From Toxonevra muliebris (taxonomy: Eukaryota; Arthropoda; Insecta; Diptera; Pallopteridae), in contig OY829329.1 of the NCBI GenBank assembly GCA_963691655.1, forward strand, positions 20,908,708-20,972,707: a stretch of 64,000 bases of DNA, written 5' to 3'. The notes under the pieces were generated by a model. The model was not told the origin of the DNA, did no database searches, and saw only the letters and a program-made list of their open reading frames with translations. Made by a program: the position numbers and the translations under genes. This document shows positions 10,321 through 23,095 of this stretch, piece by piece (the first letter of the stretch is position 1; the number at the start of each line of letters is the position of its first letter).

Positions 10321-12830
10321 TGTTTATTTTAATATTATTAAAAATTCATAATTTGAATATTTAATTCTTCCGAACTTATTTGCATATGAAAACAAAACTT
10401 TTAATAATACAAAATAGAAATTAAAATTAATATTCAAAAAATTATTAGAATTCTAGTTAGAGAAATTTGCTGATTTTTTTTGGGGGGGGGGGGGGGGGGG
10501 GTATGTGTTTGAGTGGGTGTTTGTAGTTACATATACATAAGTATATTGACAACGAACTAAGAATTTCTTATAGTAATATTATGAAAAATTATTGTAATAA
10601 AAGCAGCCAACAGCCAACAGCTAACACAGAATTATAAACGCTGCTCATAATAAAGTTAGGAGCAACAACATCAGCGTCAACGCTATTTTCACCAACAACA
10701 AAAACAACAATAGCGAGAATAACGACAACAAGAAACCCTAAAATAATCAAAATTGTAACCGCAATTACTGTAAAATGGCCGAAAGTCAAAGTGTGCACAT
10801 ACACACACATACAAACACACACAAATCCACACACACACACACACACAACGAGAGACGAAATTCACATACATATTTTCAGTCATATTCGCATGCATACAAA
10901 CAAACAAATAAAGCCAAAGTCAAGCCATGCCAGCTTGAAATAACTAAAGTAACGAGCTGAATGAAATGATGATGCTTATGCTGGCTGACTGGCTGCGCTA
11001 TTGTGAAATTTTGTAATACATACGCAGACAAATACACACACACACACACATATATACATATACAAACATAATTATACGTACACTCACGTATAAATAACAA
11101 AATCGTTAGCAATTGATTCCGCGCTGTCATTTAATTTTACGTTCTCTCTCTATTCCTCTCTCTCTCTCTCCCCCGCTCTCTCTCCCGCTCTTCCTCTCTA
11201 GGTATAACCTTATGTGTGAGAGTGCCTGCCTATCTATTGCTATTCATTTGATGTTTCAAATGCGTTGTTCTCATTGCCGCCTTTCGTCTCCACCCAGTCA
11301 CGTTCTATGCCCGCCCACACGCACACACTATCTCCCTTCCTCTCTCTCGCTCCCTTGCTCTCTCTATTAATATTTGAATTTGTTTGAATAAACGTTGATA
11401 GCGCTGAAACTTTTTTTTTTTTTTTTTGTAAAATTGAACTGAAAATTTTCATTTCAAGCAACATTTTGCGAAAATTAAAATTTGACATTACTGTAATTTC
11501 ATTTGTGTATTTTTCCCTTCTAGTTTGGTAGGAGGCAGGAGCAAGCTGGGGCGGTGTGTACGTGCCATTGTGTATGTGTGCGTGTCAGTGATAAGAACGA
11601 ACAGAAATCCTTTTTAAGTATACCTACTATGAAACTATTAAAATTTGAGAAAAAAAATAAACATAAAACCAAATAAAATGAAATTTTATATTTTTAAAAA
11701 ATTATCAATGTAGATTTTTATTACTGAAAGGACATGCCTCTTTCCTTTTTTTGTTTGGAAAGGGGACTAACTTCCCCCTATTTTACACTTTAGTTTTTAG
11801 ATTTTTCAGTATGCAATATTTAATTTTTATTCCTATTCTTTTTTGAAGTAAAAAAAAAAAAATATTTGCAAGGGCGGAAAAAATCTGAAAAAATTGAGGA
11901 GAGAAATTTAAATCTATCAACAATTCTAAAGTACAAAAAAAAAAACAGCTTAACTCGACTTAAGATGGAAAATATTTCATCACATATTCTCGAATATATA
12001 TATTAATCTGGTACGAATTGGTTAAAATACTTTTTGAAATCATATATTATTTCAAAATTGCTTTTTTCCTTCTATCTCCGGAAAATTCGTGATTTTTTGA
12101 GTCTGGTAACTCTAGGTAAATGACAGAATTTTAGGGTGACCTCTAGTAGCCTGAGATAGTTTCATCTTTTAACTAACCATACATATTCCTATTTTCGCGA
12201 TATCTCTAAACCAACATTTTTAGCGATTTTATGACAAAAAAAAAAAAAAAACGATTTTCATGGGTATTTTTCTATCCATTAGGTGGAAATGGGTTAAGCA
12301 GTTTTTTCTCTTTTTTTTACCACAATAATAATCTTGAAATGTTTTTCTTTGTTTCCTCTAATCTCAAGCGATGGAAAACAACGCTAAAAGTTCGTACTTG
12401 TTGCTTTTGGCTCTTTCCAACTCTTTCCAAGTCTAGGAATTTTCCAGGTTTCGCTAGTTTTGTCAAGTAACCTATGTGTTCCGCCTAGGGGCTTCCTCGG
12501 AATACTGACATCGTCTGTGCGAAGTGACCTCTCTACTTCTACTCCTAGTGTTTTCTTATTCAGATGCTTAGGTGTTCCATATTTAATACGGGGAGCAATT
12601 TCTCTTTGAATATTTTATTAGGCGAGAACATTCGCTGAACAACACCTGCAGCCGCTTGAGTATTATTAACAGCACCCGTATATTAGCACCGCTAAAACAT
12701 TTGACTTATTTAGCAAATTTTCAAGCAGGTGGTCAAGATTTTCATGACCAGAGGCAACCCCTTATTGTCCATGACGATGAGGATATATTTTTGGTCAGTA
12801 TAAAATAGAAAGTATTTTATAACCGTATTC
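10321..12830. other. Non-coding island with microsatellites and a G20 run
   Basis: No gene recognised. Contains a run of 20 G (10482-10501), CA repeats (10797-10850, 11035-11050), a long CT-rich tract (11142-11195) ending CTCTAGGTATAA, and further CT tracts to 11370. The part 12450-12790 is less AT-rich and resembles old coding DNA on the minus strand (many scattered stops). I cannot assign it to a family. Confidence 0.55.
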
Positions 12831-14610
12831 AGAGTTAGGTCCGATTTAAGTCAGATTGAAGTCTGATTCAAGTCAGATACAAGTCAGATTGAAGCCAGAT
12901 TGAAGTCAGATTGAAGCCAGATTGAAGTCAGATTAAAGTCAGATTAAAGTCAGATTGAAGTCAGATTCATGCCAGATTAAAGTCACATTGAAGTCAGATT
13001 GAAGTTTGGTTAAAGTCAGATTGAAGTCTGATTAAAGCCAGAATTAAGCCAGATTCAAGTCAGACTGAAGTCAGATTGAAGCTAGATTCAAGTCAGATTT
13101 GAGTCAGACTCAAGCCAGATTCAAGTCAGATTAAAGTCAGATTCATGCCAGATTGAAGTCAGATTGACGTCAGATTAAAGTCTGATTCAAGTCAAATCCA
13201 AGTCAGATTGAAGTCAGATTCAAGTCAGATTCAAGTCAGATTGACTTCAGATTGAAGTGAGATTCATGTCAGATTGAATTCAGAATCAAGTCAGAACTAA
13301 GTCAGAATCAAGTCAGATTCGAGTCAGATTCAAGTCAGACTGAATTTAGATTGAAGTCTGATTCAAGCCAGATTGAAGTAATTTTCTGGACAGATTCAAG
13401 TCAAATTCGAGTCAGATTCAAGCCAGATTGAAATCAGATTTGAGTCAGATTGAAGTCAGATTGAAGTCAGATTAAAGTCAGATTCAAGCCAGATTGAAGT
13501 CAGATTTGAGTCAGATTGAAGTCAAATTGAAGTCAGATTGAAGTCAGATTGAAATCAGATTGAAGTCAGATTGAAGTCAAATTGAAGTCAGATTGAAGCC
13601 AGATTGAAGTCAGATTAAGTCAGTTTGAAGTTAGATTGAAATAAGATTCACGTCAGATTCAAGTCAGATTGAAATCTGATTCAAGCCAGATTGAAGTAAG
13701 ATTCATGTCAGATTCAAGTCAGACTGAAATCAGATTGAAGTCTAATTCAAGCCAGATTCAAGTCAGATTCAAGCCAGAGTCAAGTCAGAGTCAAGTCAGA
13801 GTCAAGACAGAGTCAAGTCAGAGTCAAGTCAGAGTCAAGTCAGAGTCAAGTCAGAGTCAAGTCAGAGTCAAGTCAGAGTCAAGTCAGAATCAAGTCAGAG
13901 TCAAGTCAGAGTCAAGTCAGAGTCAAGACAGAGTCAAGTCAGAGTCAAGTCAGAGTCAAGTCAGAGTCAAGTCAGAGTCAAGACAGAGTCAAGTCAGAGT
14001 CAAGTCAGAGTCAAGTCAGAGTCAAGTCAGAGTCAAGTCAGAGTCAAGTCAGAGTCAAGTCAGAGTCAAGTCAGAGTCAAGTCAGAGTCAAGACAGAGTC
14101 AAGTCAGAGTCAAGTCAGAGTCAAGACAGAGTCAAGTCAGAGTCAAGTCAGAGTCAAGTCAGAGTCAAGTCAGAGTCAAGTCAGAGTCAAGACAGAGTCA
14201 AGTCAGAGTCAAGACAGAGTCAAGTCAGAGTCAAGTCAGAGTCAAGACAGAGTCAAGTCAGAGTCAAGTCAGAGTCAAGTCAGAGTCAAGTCAGAGTCAA
14301 GTCAGAGTCAAGTCAGAGTCAAGTCAGAGTCAAGACAGAGTCAAGTCAGAGTCAAGTCAGAGTCAAGTCAGAGTCAAGTCAGAGTCAAGTCAGAGTCAAG
14401 TCAGAGTCAAGTCAGAGTCAAGACAGAGTCAAGTCAGAGTCAAGTCAGAGTCAAGTCAGAGTCAAGTCAGAGTCAAGACAGAGTCAAGTCAGAGTCAAGT
14501 CAGAGTCAAGTCAGAGTCAAGTCAGAGTCAAGTCAGAGTCAAGTCAGAGTCAAGTCAGAGTCAAGTGAGATTCACATCAGAGTCAAGTCATATTAGAGTT
14601 AGAGTCAAGT
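12831..14610. repeat. 11-bp GTCAGAGTCAA / GTCAGATTGAA satellite
   Basis: The left half (12831-13770) is degenerate with units such as AGTCAGATTGA of 11-12 bp. The right half (13771-14570) is nearly pure 11-bp GTCAGAGTCAA with a recurring variant GACAGAGTCAA. All variant sites (13806, 13927, 13982, 14092, 14125, 14191, 14213, 14246, 14334, 14422, 14477) are spaced by multiples of 11, as expected from unequal exchange. Because 11 is not a multiple of 3, three units make an 11-residue peptide repeat with no stop, giving a 299-codon open frame at 13669-14568 that I regard as spurious. Confidence 0.95.
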
Positions 14611-16545
14611 TAAACCTCCACCCTCTCTTCGCCTCTTTTTCTGAGAATTTTAATATAAATGTCCCCAAAAGATTTCATGGGTCAGGGGCGCTTTTTGGGC
14701 GTCACTTTAATTCTTTTTAAGGAATATTTTTGCATATAGAACTATCTAAAATGCAAATTTTTAAGATAATTTCTTAGAGTTATGATTTCGATGAACATAG
14801 GCTTTAGAAAAGTTGTATTATTACCTAGATGGGTAGAAATATTTTCCTGCATATCTTCAAAATTTAAATTGATTCAGAAATATATATCTTATTATGAATT
14901 ATTTTACATATTTTTGAAATTGAATTTTCTTTTACTACTTGTAATATTTATGCTGAATTTGTAATAGCTGCCAATCATTAAATTATAATTAAACTATAAA
15001 TTCCATACATATTACAATTTAGTTAATTCTATATTTTCTTCTTCTTCTTCTTTCTTTTCTTTACAGGTGAGTGAATAAATCTATACAATAATTGTTAAGC
15101 TGCCAGCAGCAATACGCCCATGTTGTTAGCTTCAACTGCCTGCACACAATAGAAAATCAAAAATCAGGTTTACATTTTAAATAATAAATACAAAGACTTA
15201 ATAAAACCTAAAATTAATGATTGAGTATTTGGGAGAAATGAAATATTCATTAATACTATAAATAATAATAATAATAATGGTAGGTACTAATAAATATAAA
15301 ATGATAATATAAATTTACTCGATTCTTCTTGTGCTTCTTCTTATTCTACTACATTAACTTCATATAAACGATTACAATATAAAATATATATATATAATGA
15401 CACAAAGAAATTAAACCAAAAATGTTTTGTGTTGTCTGCATTGATTTGAAATTTATGTTAATTAAGTATAAAACTACATTCACTCGGCTACTGCGGCCCC
15501 ACTTTGGGCGCGCTTCATTGGTCTCAGTAACTAACTAACTAACTAACTGATAGGCAGAGAGAGAGAGAGAGAGAGAGACAGACAAAAACTGATAGAATAA
15601 TGCTCATTATTATATTAGCTTATGAAGTTTAGATATTGTCTATAGCTTTATGAATATAACAAAAAGCAAGGAGCAGCAGCAATAGAGCCAACAAATAAAC
15701 TATACATAAATTTGGAAATTATGCATAAAACTGAAACTAAAACTCTAAAACTGCTGGGCAAATTTTACTTTATACACACACGCTACTGTAAATGGGAAAG
15801 GTTGCTTTGTTTTTATTCGAACTTGCATTCATTTTACTCATTTCAATAGTGTATCAATAGAGCCAGCTACAGTCTTGTTATTAGCTAGTAGCATTTGCTG
15901 CCGAGGCTGTTTCAACTTCCTACTAATACATAATAATAATTTCAAATATTATTGCATTCGTATAGAAATGTTTAATATTGGAATATACTTAATATGTATG
16001 TGTGTGTGTGTATTTGTTTCGTAATCAACCTATCATGATAAATGGGTTTTTGAAAATTTATCGAGTCTTTGTTCTCTGTGTTCTCTCTGCCAAAAAGGAC
16101 GACGAGAACGAATGAATACTATTGCTACTTCAACTATGTATGTGTACTGCCAAAGGGCCAACTTTGACTATACACAATCTCACACACACACACACATATA
16201 CTTATACATCCATACATGCATAAATTTATATACATACGTATACATTAAAGTGTAGCATGTGTGTGTGTGTATGTTTATCTGTGTGGTATAATGTTACAAT
16301 GTAAAATTGCCATTTCATAATTCAATTTTCATTTTCAAATTTTCAATTCAAATTGAATTCAAATATTTTATGAATAATTGCGTAATTTTAGCATTTATGT
16401 GTTTATACGTATGTATATAAATACATGTGTGTGCCTTTGTGTGTGTGTATGTCTTTTTTAGACCAGTATAAAAAAGAAAGCATTTTATACTTATCACTTT
16501 AATATTCATACCAGTACTTAGTATTTCAATTTCAGGTACTTTCAA
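14611..16545. other. Non-coding island containing a candidate ratchet point
   Basis: Mostly non-repetitive AT-rich DNA. It contains a CTAA tract (15530-15548) followed by a GA tract (15555-15578), and several CA/TG tracts near 16000, 16180, 16260 and 16440. No protein-coding frame is convincing. The notable feature is the juxtaposed splice-site motif at 15026-15072, listed separately. Confidence 0.6.
15026..15072 (+). promoter_or_regulatory. Candidate recursive-splicing ratchet point
   Basis: A near-continuous pyrimidine tract (15032-15062) ends in TTTACAG at 15066 and is followed at once by GTGAGT (15067-15072), a strong 5' splice site. A 3' splice site fused to a 5' splice site with no exon between is the defining pattern of fly ratchet points, where long introns are removed in steps. 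A possible branch site, TAGTTAAT, lies about 40 bases upstream. The motif is seen in the sequence; its use in splicing is inference. Confidence 0.55.
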
Positions 16546-17740
16546 TTATTTTAAGTAATTCCAAGTACTCTCAAATATTCTCAAGTACTTTCAAGTATTT
16601 TGAGTACTTTCAAGTTCTTTGAAGTGATTTTAAGTACTTTTAAGTATGTCTGTACTGATATTTGAAAAATCTCCAATACCAGTACTCTGTACCGGTACTC
16701 AGTATTTCAATTTCAAATACTTTCAAATATTTTCAAATATTTCAAGTATTTTGAGTACTTTTAAGTATTTTGGCATTGCTATTTTTCAAGTACCCGTACT
16801 CAGTATTTAAATTTCAAGTACTTCTAAATATTTCAAGTAATTCCAAGTAATATTTTCAAGTATTTTCAGTACTTTCAAGTATTTTGAGTACTTTCAAGTA
16901 GTTTGCGTACTTTCAAGTAGTTTGCGTACTTTCAAGTAGTTTGCGTACTTTTAAGTACTTTTAAGTTTTTTGGTATTTGAAAAAACTTATATACCAGTAC
17001 TTTTTCAAGTACCCGAGATACTTGAAATCGAGATATTGAGTACAAGTACTTGAAAAAGTACTGGTATATGAGTTTTTCAAATACAAATACCCAAATACTT
17101 AAAAGTACTTTCAAGTGTTTTTAAAAATACTTTAAAGTAGTCAAAATACTTGAAAGTACTTGATATACTTGAAAATATTTGAAACTACTTGGAGTTACTT
17201 GGAAGTATTTAAAATTGAAATACAGAATACGGGTACTTGAAAAAGTACTTGAAAGTACTCAAAATACTTGAAAGTACTTGATATACTTGAAAATATTTGA
17301 AACTACTTGGAGTTACTTGAAAGTATTTGAAATTGAAATACAGAATACGGGTACCTGAAAAAGTACTGGTATATGAGTTTTTCTAACACCAATACCAAAT
17401 TACTTAAAAGTACTTTCAAGTACTTGAAAATATTTTAAAGTACTTGAAATTACTTGGAATTACTTGAAATATTTGAAATTACTTGAAAAATTCTAAGCTT
17501 TCAATATCTCGATTTCAAGTACTTTCAAGTAATTCTAAGTACTTCCAAATAATTCTACTTTGTAAGTACTTCCCAAGTACTTTTAAGTATATACTTAAGT
17601 ACTGGTATTTGAAAAACTCATATACCAGTGCTTTTTCAAGTACCTAGACTCAGTATATCAATTTCAAGTACTTTCAAGTGTTTTAAATACTTTAAAGTAT
17701 TTTGAGTACTTTTAGGTATTTCAAGTAAATTCGAGTATTT
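16546..17740. repeat. CAAGTACTTT array with large foldback
   Basis: An array of about 10-bp words (CAAGTACTTT, CAAGTATTTT). From 16546 to about 17015 the words run in one orientation, from about 17045 to 17500 they run as the reverse complement, and from about 17510 they flip back. The centre is a strong hairpin: 16974-17012 pairs with 17046-17083 over about 38 bp with one mismatch and one indel. The TATACCAGTACTTTTTCAAG motif recurs at 17365 (inverted) and 17620. Confidence 0.9.
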
Positions 17741-17985
17741 TGATATATTTTAGATGGAAATTACCCACAATATGCTCAACGGACTACTGATTGTCGTTGT
17801 ATGGGTCAGAAAGAATGTTTGCTGCCCATCCCTGATCTAATATGACATTTGGGCACTATTATCCGTTTAAAAAATTGTTAGGGGCATATAGTATAGCATT
17901 CTCGACAAAGAATATAACCCATTTGATTGTCCATTTCCATTGTGTATTACATGAAAATACTTAAAAGGATTTGAAACTTTTGGTA
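17741..17985. other. Spacer between two arrays
   Basis: About 245 bp of non-periodic sequence with higher complexity than its neighbours. No frame, transposon end or RNA gene recognised. Confidence 0.5.
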
Positions 17986-18530
17986 TTTGGTACTTGGTAC
18001 TTTTGATACTTTGTACTTTTGGTACTTTGGTACTTGGTACTTTTGGTACTGAGTACTTTTTCTACATGGCACTTCTGGTACTTGGTACTTTTGATACTTG
18101 ATACTTTTGGTACATGGTATTTCTGGTACTTGGTACTTTTGGTACGCGGTACTGTTGGTACTTGGTACTTTTGGTAGTTGGTACTTTTGCTACTTGGTAC
18201 TTTTGGCACTTGGTACTTTTGGTACTTGGTACTTTTGGTACTTGGTATTTTTGGTAATTGGTACTTTAGGTAGTTGGTACTTTTGTACTTACTACATGGC
18301 ACTTCTGGTACTTGGTACTTCTGGTACTTGGTACTTTTGGTACTTGGTACTTTTGCCACTTGGTACTTGGTACTTCTGGTACTTGGTACTTTTGGTACTT
18401 GGTACTTCTGGTACTTGGTACTTTTAGCACTTGATACTTTTAATACTTGTTACTTTGGTACTTGGTACTTTTGTTACTTGGTACTTTTGGTACTTGTACT
18501 GGTACTTATACTGGTACTTTGAAATAATCA
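17986..18530. repeat. GGTACTTGGTACTTTT tandem array
   Basis: Units of 15-18 bp of the type TGGTACTTTTGGTACT with TTCTGG variants. Open frames appear on both strands (for example 18098-18427 + and 17961-18359 -) because the unit lacks stops. The peptides are pure repeats and are not treated as genes. Confidence 0.92.
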
Positions 18531-19628
18531 AGTACTTTACAATTCTATCTTGTAAGTGGGCATGATAGTTCATATAGGATGCTAGATTATTTTTAATCAT
18601 ATCCTTTCTACTTTTGCTAGACAAATTTTGTAAATTTTAAATTAAAGTAACCTGTAGACAGAAACTCCTTAGTTCAAAATTTCATGCAGATATCTTGGCG
18701 AGTTTTGGAGTCACATAAATATAAACTTGTGCTTTTCATTATAACATTTCTTCGCCTTCGGCTAAATATCTGTGCTGAATTTAAACTCAAATTGAAACAT
18801 TTTTCCTTTTCACTTCCACCGATATCTCAAAAAGTTTACAAGTTACAAGTAAAATATTTGCATCATTTTTTTTCTTCAAGTGTAGTTGATTTAATGATAT
18901 TTATTTAGCAAATACTAATATAAAATGCAGCAAATGTAAATGTTTTGCTCTTGTTGTTGGTTTTGTATATTCTTTCTGTTTTTACCAATAGGGGAAATTG
19001 TGCCATCTGTTGTTATAAATTGTTGAGAATTGAAAACATTTCAATGATGTCCTTGTTATTGTTGTTGATGGTGATGATGATGATTTTAAAATATTTTATT
19101 ATTTATTTATCATATTTTTCCTATATCTAACTTATTTTGCCTCTTAGTATAAATTTTTCTTTGTTTTTTTTTTTTTTTGGTTTTCTTTTATTGCATAATT
19201 AAATGCATAATTTATTTTCTATGTACATATATTTTGGCAATACATTATTGTTTTTAGTGTTTTGTGTTTTTGTTTCTATTTCTTTCTCTGGTTTCATTGT
19301 AATATTATTTCCAAATGGCTTTAAGTATTTATTGATTGATTTTATAGCCTTAGGTATTTATTGTTATTTGTAATTTTCTATATCATTTCTTCTGCTTTCT
19401 TCCACAAAAATTAAATTAATGTAATGAAAAGCTTTTGAAAGTAGATATCTTTAAATAAATGTCTAGCAAAATGTTTTTGAAATTAAGTATAAAGAAATTT
19501 CAGGTTATTTGTTGAAAATCCACGTAGGTTGATTTCTTTTTGATTAAATTTGTTTCCTTAAACTAAATGATCAATGTTTAGCTAGTGATGCAGTGTGATT
19601 TTAGCATGAAAATTCAGATCAATGACTA
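18531..19628. other. Non-coding AT-rich island
   Basis: Non-repetitive AT-rich DNA with TTG and GAT microsatellites (18948-18962, 19065-19085) and T homopolymers. No gene found. Confidence 0.55.
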
Positions 19629-20053
19629 CACTATACAACACAAAAAACAAAAATTTTGAGTTCTCTCATATAGTTTTTCAGGAGTTGCTTTGAATGCTGA
19701 TCACGAATCTGTACACATTTTTTTCGGGTCAGGTCGAACTTTTGTGATATCGATGATTTTGTGATTTTTACGTGGGAAAATAAATTTTTTATTCGATTTT
19801 TTGTGTTTTCTACACGTTTTAAGAATTTTTGTAACGTTTTCCACAAAAAAAAAAATTTTCCAAAAATTTTTTTTTAAATTTTCAAACATTTTTTTTCTAA
19901 ATTTAAAATTTTTTTTTTTTTCGTCCTAAATTTTTATAAAAATTTATAAGGGTTGATATACGAAAAAATTTTTTTTTTCGGTATTTTATGTTTTCTACAC
20001 GTTTTATGAGTTTTTACAACGTTTTCAACAAAAAAAAAAAAAAATTTTTAAGT
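19629..20053 (+). mobile_element. CACTRTACAAC family, truncated copy 2
   Basis: Starts CACTATACAACACAAAA at 19629 after CTA. Continues with AATGCTGATCACGAATCT, TTTTCGGGTCAGGTCGAA and GATATCGATGATTTTGTG, then repeated CTACACGTTTTATGAG / CAACGTTTTCAAC motifs with A and T runs. No right terminal repeat is found before the 187-bp array begins. Non-coding. Confidence 0.7.
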
Positions 20054-20289
20054 CTCTCGAAAGAGTCTAACATATTGATGATTCTCTTCCCTTTTTATCA
20101 TTGCTCTATGTTAGAAATTTCCTGGCGAAATATTTCACCATGTTCGTCGGAAACTTCACCATGGTTTTCAGGAAAAACTCTATGTGATTGCAAAAAAAAA
20201 GTTTTGCGATATTATTCTTTATTTTTTTTTGATTAACCTCTAGAAAAACCACAATTTATTTTCAAAACAAATTTTCCTCATCTGAAAAT

Positions 20290-21670
20290 AGTTAGGGTCT
20301 TTATTTTGGATTAAGGTTTAGAAAAATGGCAATCCATCTTCGAAGAAAATATTCCCCATCGAAAACTAGTTAGGGTCACTGATGGTCAAAACCACCTAAT
20401 TCCAAGTTTTTTTTTTAAAGAGATTAACCCTTGAAAGGAAATTTATTTTTTTTTATACTGTATCCTAATCATCTCTTTATACTGGATTAAATATTAGAAA
20501 AAATGACAATTTATCTTCAAAGAAAATATTCTCCATCAATCAACTTGTTAGTTAGGATCACTGAAGATCAAAAGTTTTGACTCAAAACCACCTAGAACAA
20601 TTTTTTTTTTTTGAAACAAAATTTTTTAAAATTAATATTTTTTTATTTTCGTAATAAATTCTTAATACTGGATTAATCTTTAGAAAAAACGATAATCTAT
20701 CTTCGAAGAAAATATTCCCCATCGAAAACTAATTAGGGTCACTGAAGGTCGAAACCACCGAAGTCCAAGTTTTATTTTAAAAAAATAACCATTGAAACAA
20801 AATTTTTTTAAAATTTATTTTTTTTGAGCAATTTTGCAATAAATTGTGTATACTGGATTAACCGTTAGAAAAAACGATAATTTATCTTCGAAGAAAATAT
20901 TCTCCTTCAAAAATTAATTGGGGTCACTAAAGGTCAAAACCACCGAGGACCAAGTTTTTTTTTTTTTTTTAAATTAACCACTGGAACAAATTTTTTTTTA
21001 AATAAATTTTTTTTTGGGCAATTTTGCAATAATTTCTTTGTTTTGGATTAACCGTCAGAAAAAACGACAATCTAACTTCGATGAAAATTTTTGGAATAGA
21101 AAGCTAGTTGGGGTCACTGAAGGTCAAAACCACCAAGGACCAAGTTTTTTTTTTAAAAAAATTAACCACTGAAAAAAATTTTTTTTTTTAATTATATTTT
21201 TTTGGGCAATTTTGCAATAAATTCTTTATACTGGATTAAGCTTTAGAAAAAAACGGTAATCTATCTTCGTTGAAAATATTCCTCATTAAAAAATAGTTGG
21301 GGTCACTAAAGGTCGAAAACGCTTAAATCCAGCTTCTTTTTTTTAAAGAAATGAAACCTTGAAAGGGAATTCTGTTTTTTTTTTGTGTTTGATTTTATTC
21401 TAATTACCTTTTTATAGTGGATTAACCGTTAGAAAAAACGACAATCTATCTTTGCAGAAAATACCCTCCATTGACAAATAGTTGGGGTCGAAACCACTTA
21501 AGTCCAACTTTTTTGTAAGAAATTAACCCTTGAAAGGCAATTTTTTTTTTTGCATTATTGCAGTAACCTCTTCTTTCTGGATTAACCGTTAGAAGAAACC
21601 GCAATCTACTTTTAAAGAAAATACTCCACTACGAAAACTGCATGGGGTCTCTGAAGGTTAAAAGGTAGTC
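20290..21670. repeat. About 187-bp tandem repeat, eight units
   Basis: The landmark CTGGATTAACCGTTAGAAAA recurs near 20308, 20482, 20667, 20855, 21044, 21230, 21418 and 21578 (spacings 174, 185, 188, 189, 186, 188, 160). Each unit continues with a conserved block (AATCTATCTTCGAAGAAAAT, GGGTCACTGAAGGTC, ACCACC) and then long T and A tracts. The conserved half against a variable homopolymer half is typical of a complex satellite. No coding frame. Confidence 0.9.
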
Positions 21671-23064
21671 AAATTGGCTCAGAATTGCCATTGGTGTTTA
21701 CAAAGACCATACGAAGTTTATTTAAATACAAAATTTATATGGAAAATGCGTTCAAAAAAATTTTCAATCCATGATTTGGTTTCTCTCACTCTGAATAGTT
21801 CCTAATTTTAAAAGGACATTGAAAACTTTGTATGGAAACATAAATTTCTGATATTAATAAAGGTTTACAGTTAACAGATACAGTCAATGGCTGCAGCCTT
21901 TTATGCTGATTGAATTCTGTTTTTGCACAAAAACTCAGTTAAAAAAAAAAAACTTGTAAAAAAATGTTTTTCCTTTACACACAGGCATGTAATATTTAAT
22001 GTAATTTTTGAAAAAATACAAAAAAAAAAAACAAAGCAAAAATACAAACACCAACCCCAAAAACAAAAAAAGAGCATCGACTACTACATTCTGAAATGAT
22101 TGAACAGAACATTGAAAAACAAACAAAACTCTCAAGTACACCAAAAAAAAAGAAAACGGAAGAAAAATAGAAAAGATTCTGAGTTGAATGAATGAGTGAC
22201 GGACGACTACAGAAGAGTGACGGACGAATATAGAAGAGTGACATGTTTCTCATGAATGAATGAAATGCAATGCACCCTTGCAATTGCTATTGCAATTCAT
22301 GGTGTATTTCGAAAACAGAAAAATACTAGTATACATACATTTATACATCAAAAAGCTTGAGGTTCATTTTTTTTTTTTTTGGGTGATACACTTAACCCTT
22401 TACAATCACACATACCACATATGTCCGAATGTACCAGAAGCTTCACATATCATTCATAAGTACTTGCAAAAATTTCACATAACTACTAGTATTTACTTAT
22501 CAAAAAAAAAAAAATCCTTACACTTTTCAAATCCAGGGTTGTTTTTTTTTTTGGCTTTTTATTTTGTCGCTCGTGGTCTTTGTTTTTGATGTATTTTTGC
22601 GATTTTTTGAACTTAAATTCCATTCCATTCTTCCATACTATTCACTCACTCACTCACTTCTTTCACTTCTTCTGCTTATTCCCTTTCATGCATATCAAAA
22701 TATTTTGTCAGCCCTTAGCTTCTTTTGCTACTTACATATGTATGTGTGTGTGTTACTCATATGTGTGCTACTCACATGTGTTTCACTTACATCTACTTAC
22801 TGCATTGTATTGTATTGGTTACCCCATCTTCCTTGCTTGCTTGCTTGCTTGTTACTCTCTGGTCACCCTATTCTGTTTGCCTGCTTTCTTCTTCTTCTTC
22901 TGCTTCTACTGCGCTCTAATGTTTTGAAAATCTAATTTTAAATAAATGAACTAAATATGCTTAACACGCGCTCAACTGTTGTAACCTTTTTGCGCTCGAC
23001 CTACGTACATACTCTATGAACTTTTCACTCGCCGACCGAAGGACCAATCGACCCCCTCTCTCTT

Positions 23065-23095
<31 letters not shown>

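Noticed and set aside
11142..11204. Long CT tract ending CTCTAG followed by GTATAA as another ratchet point
   Set aside because: The pyrimidine tract is a CT microsatellite and the donor half (GTATAA) is poor, so chance juxtaposition is more likely.
13669..14568. 299-codon + strand open frame (Ser/Gln/Val/Lys/Arg repeats)
   Set aside because: It is the translation of an 11-bp satellite without stop codons. The peptide period of 11 residues follows from three 11-bp units, and there is no non-repetitive N- or C-terminus.
17961..18522. Overlapping frames on both strands in the GGTACTT array
   Set aside because: Both strands stay open because the unit lacks stops. No non-repeat coding sequence.
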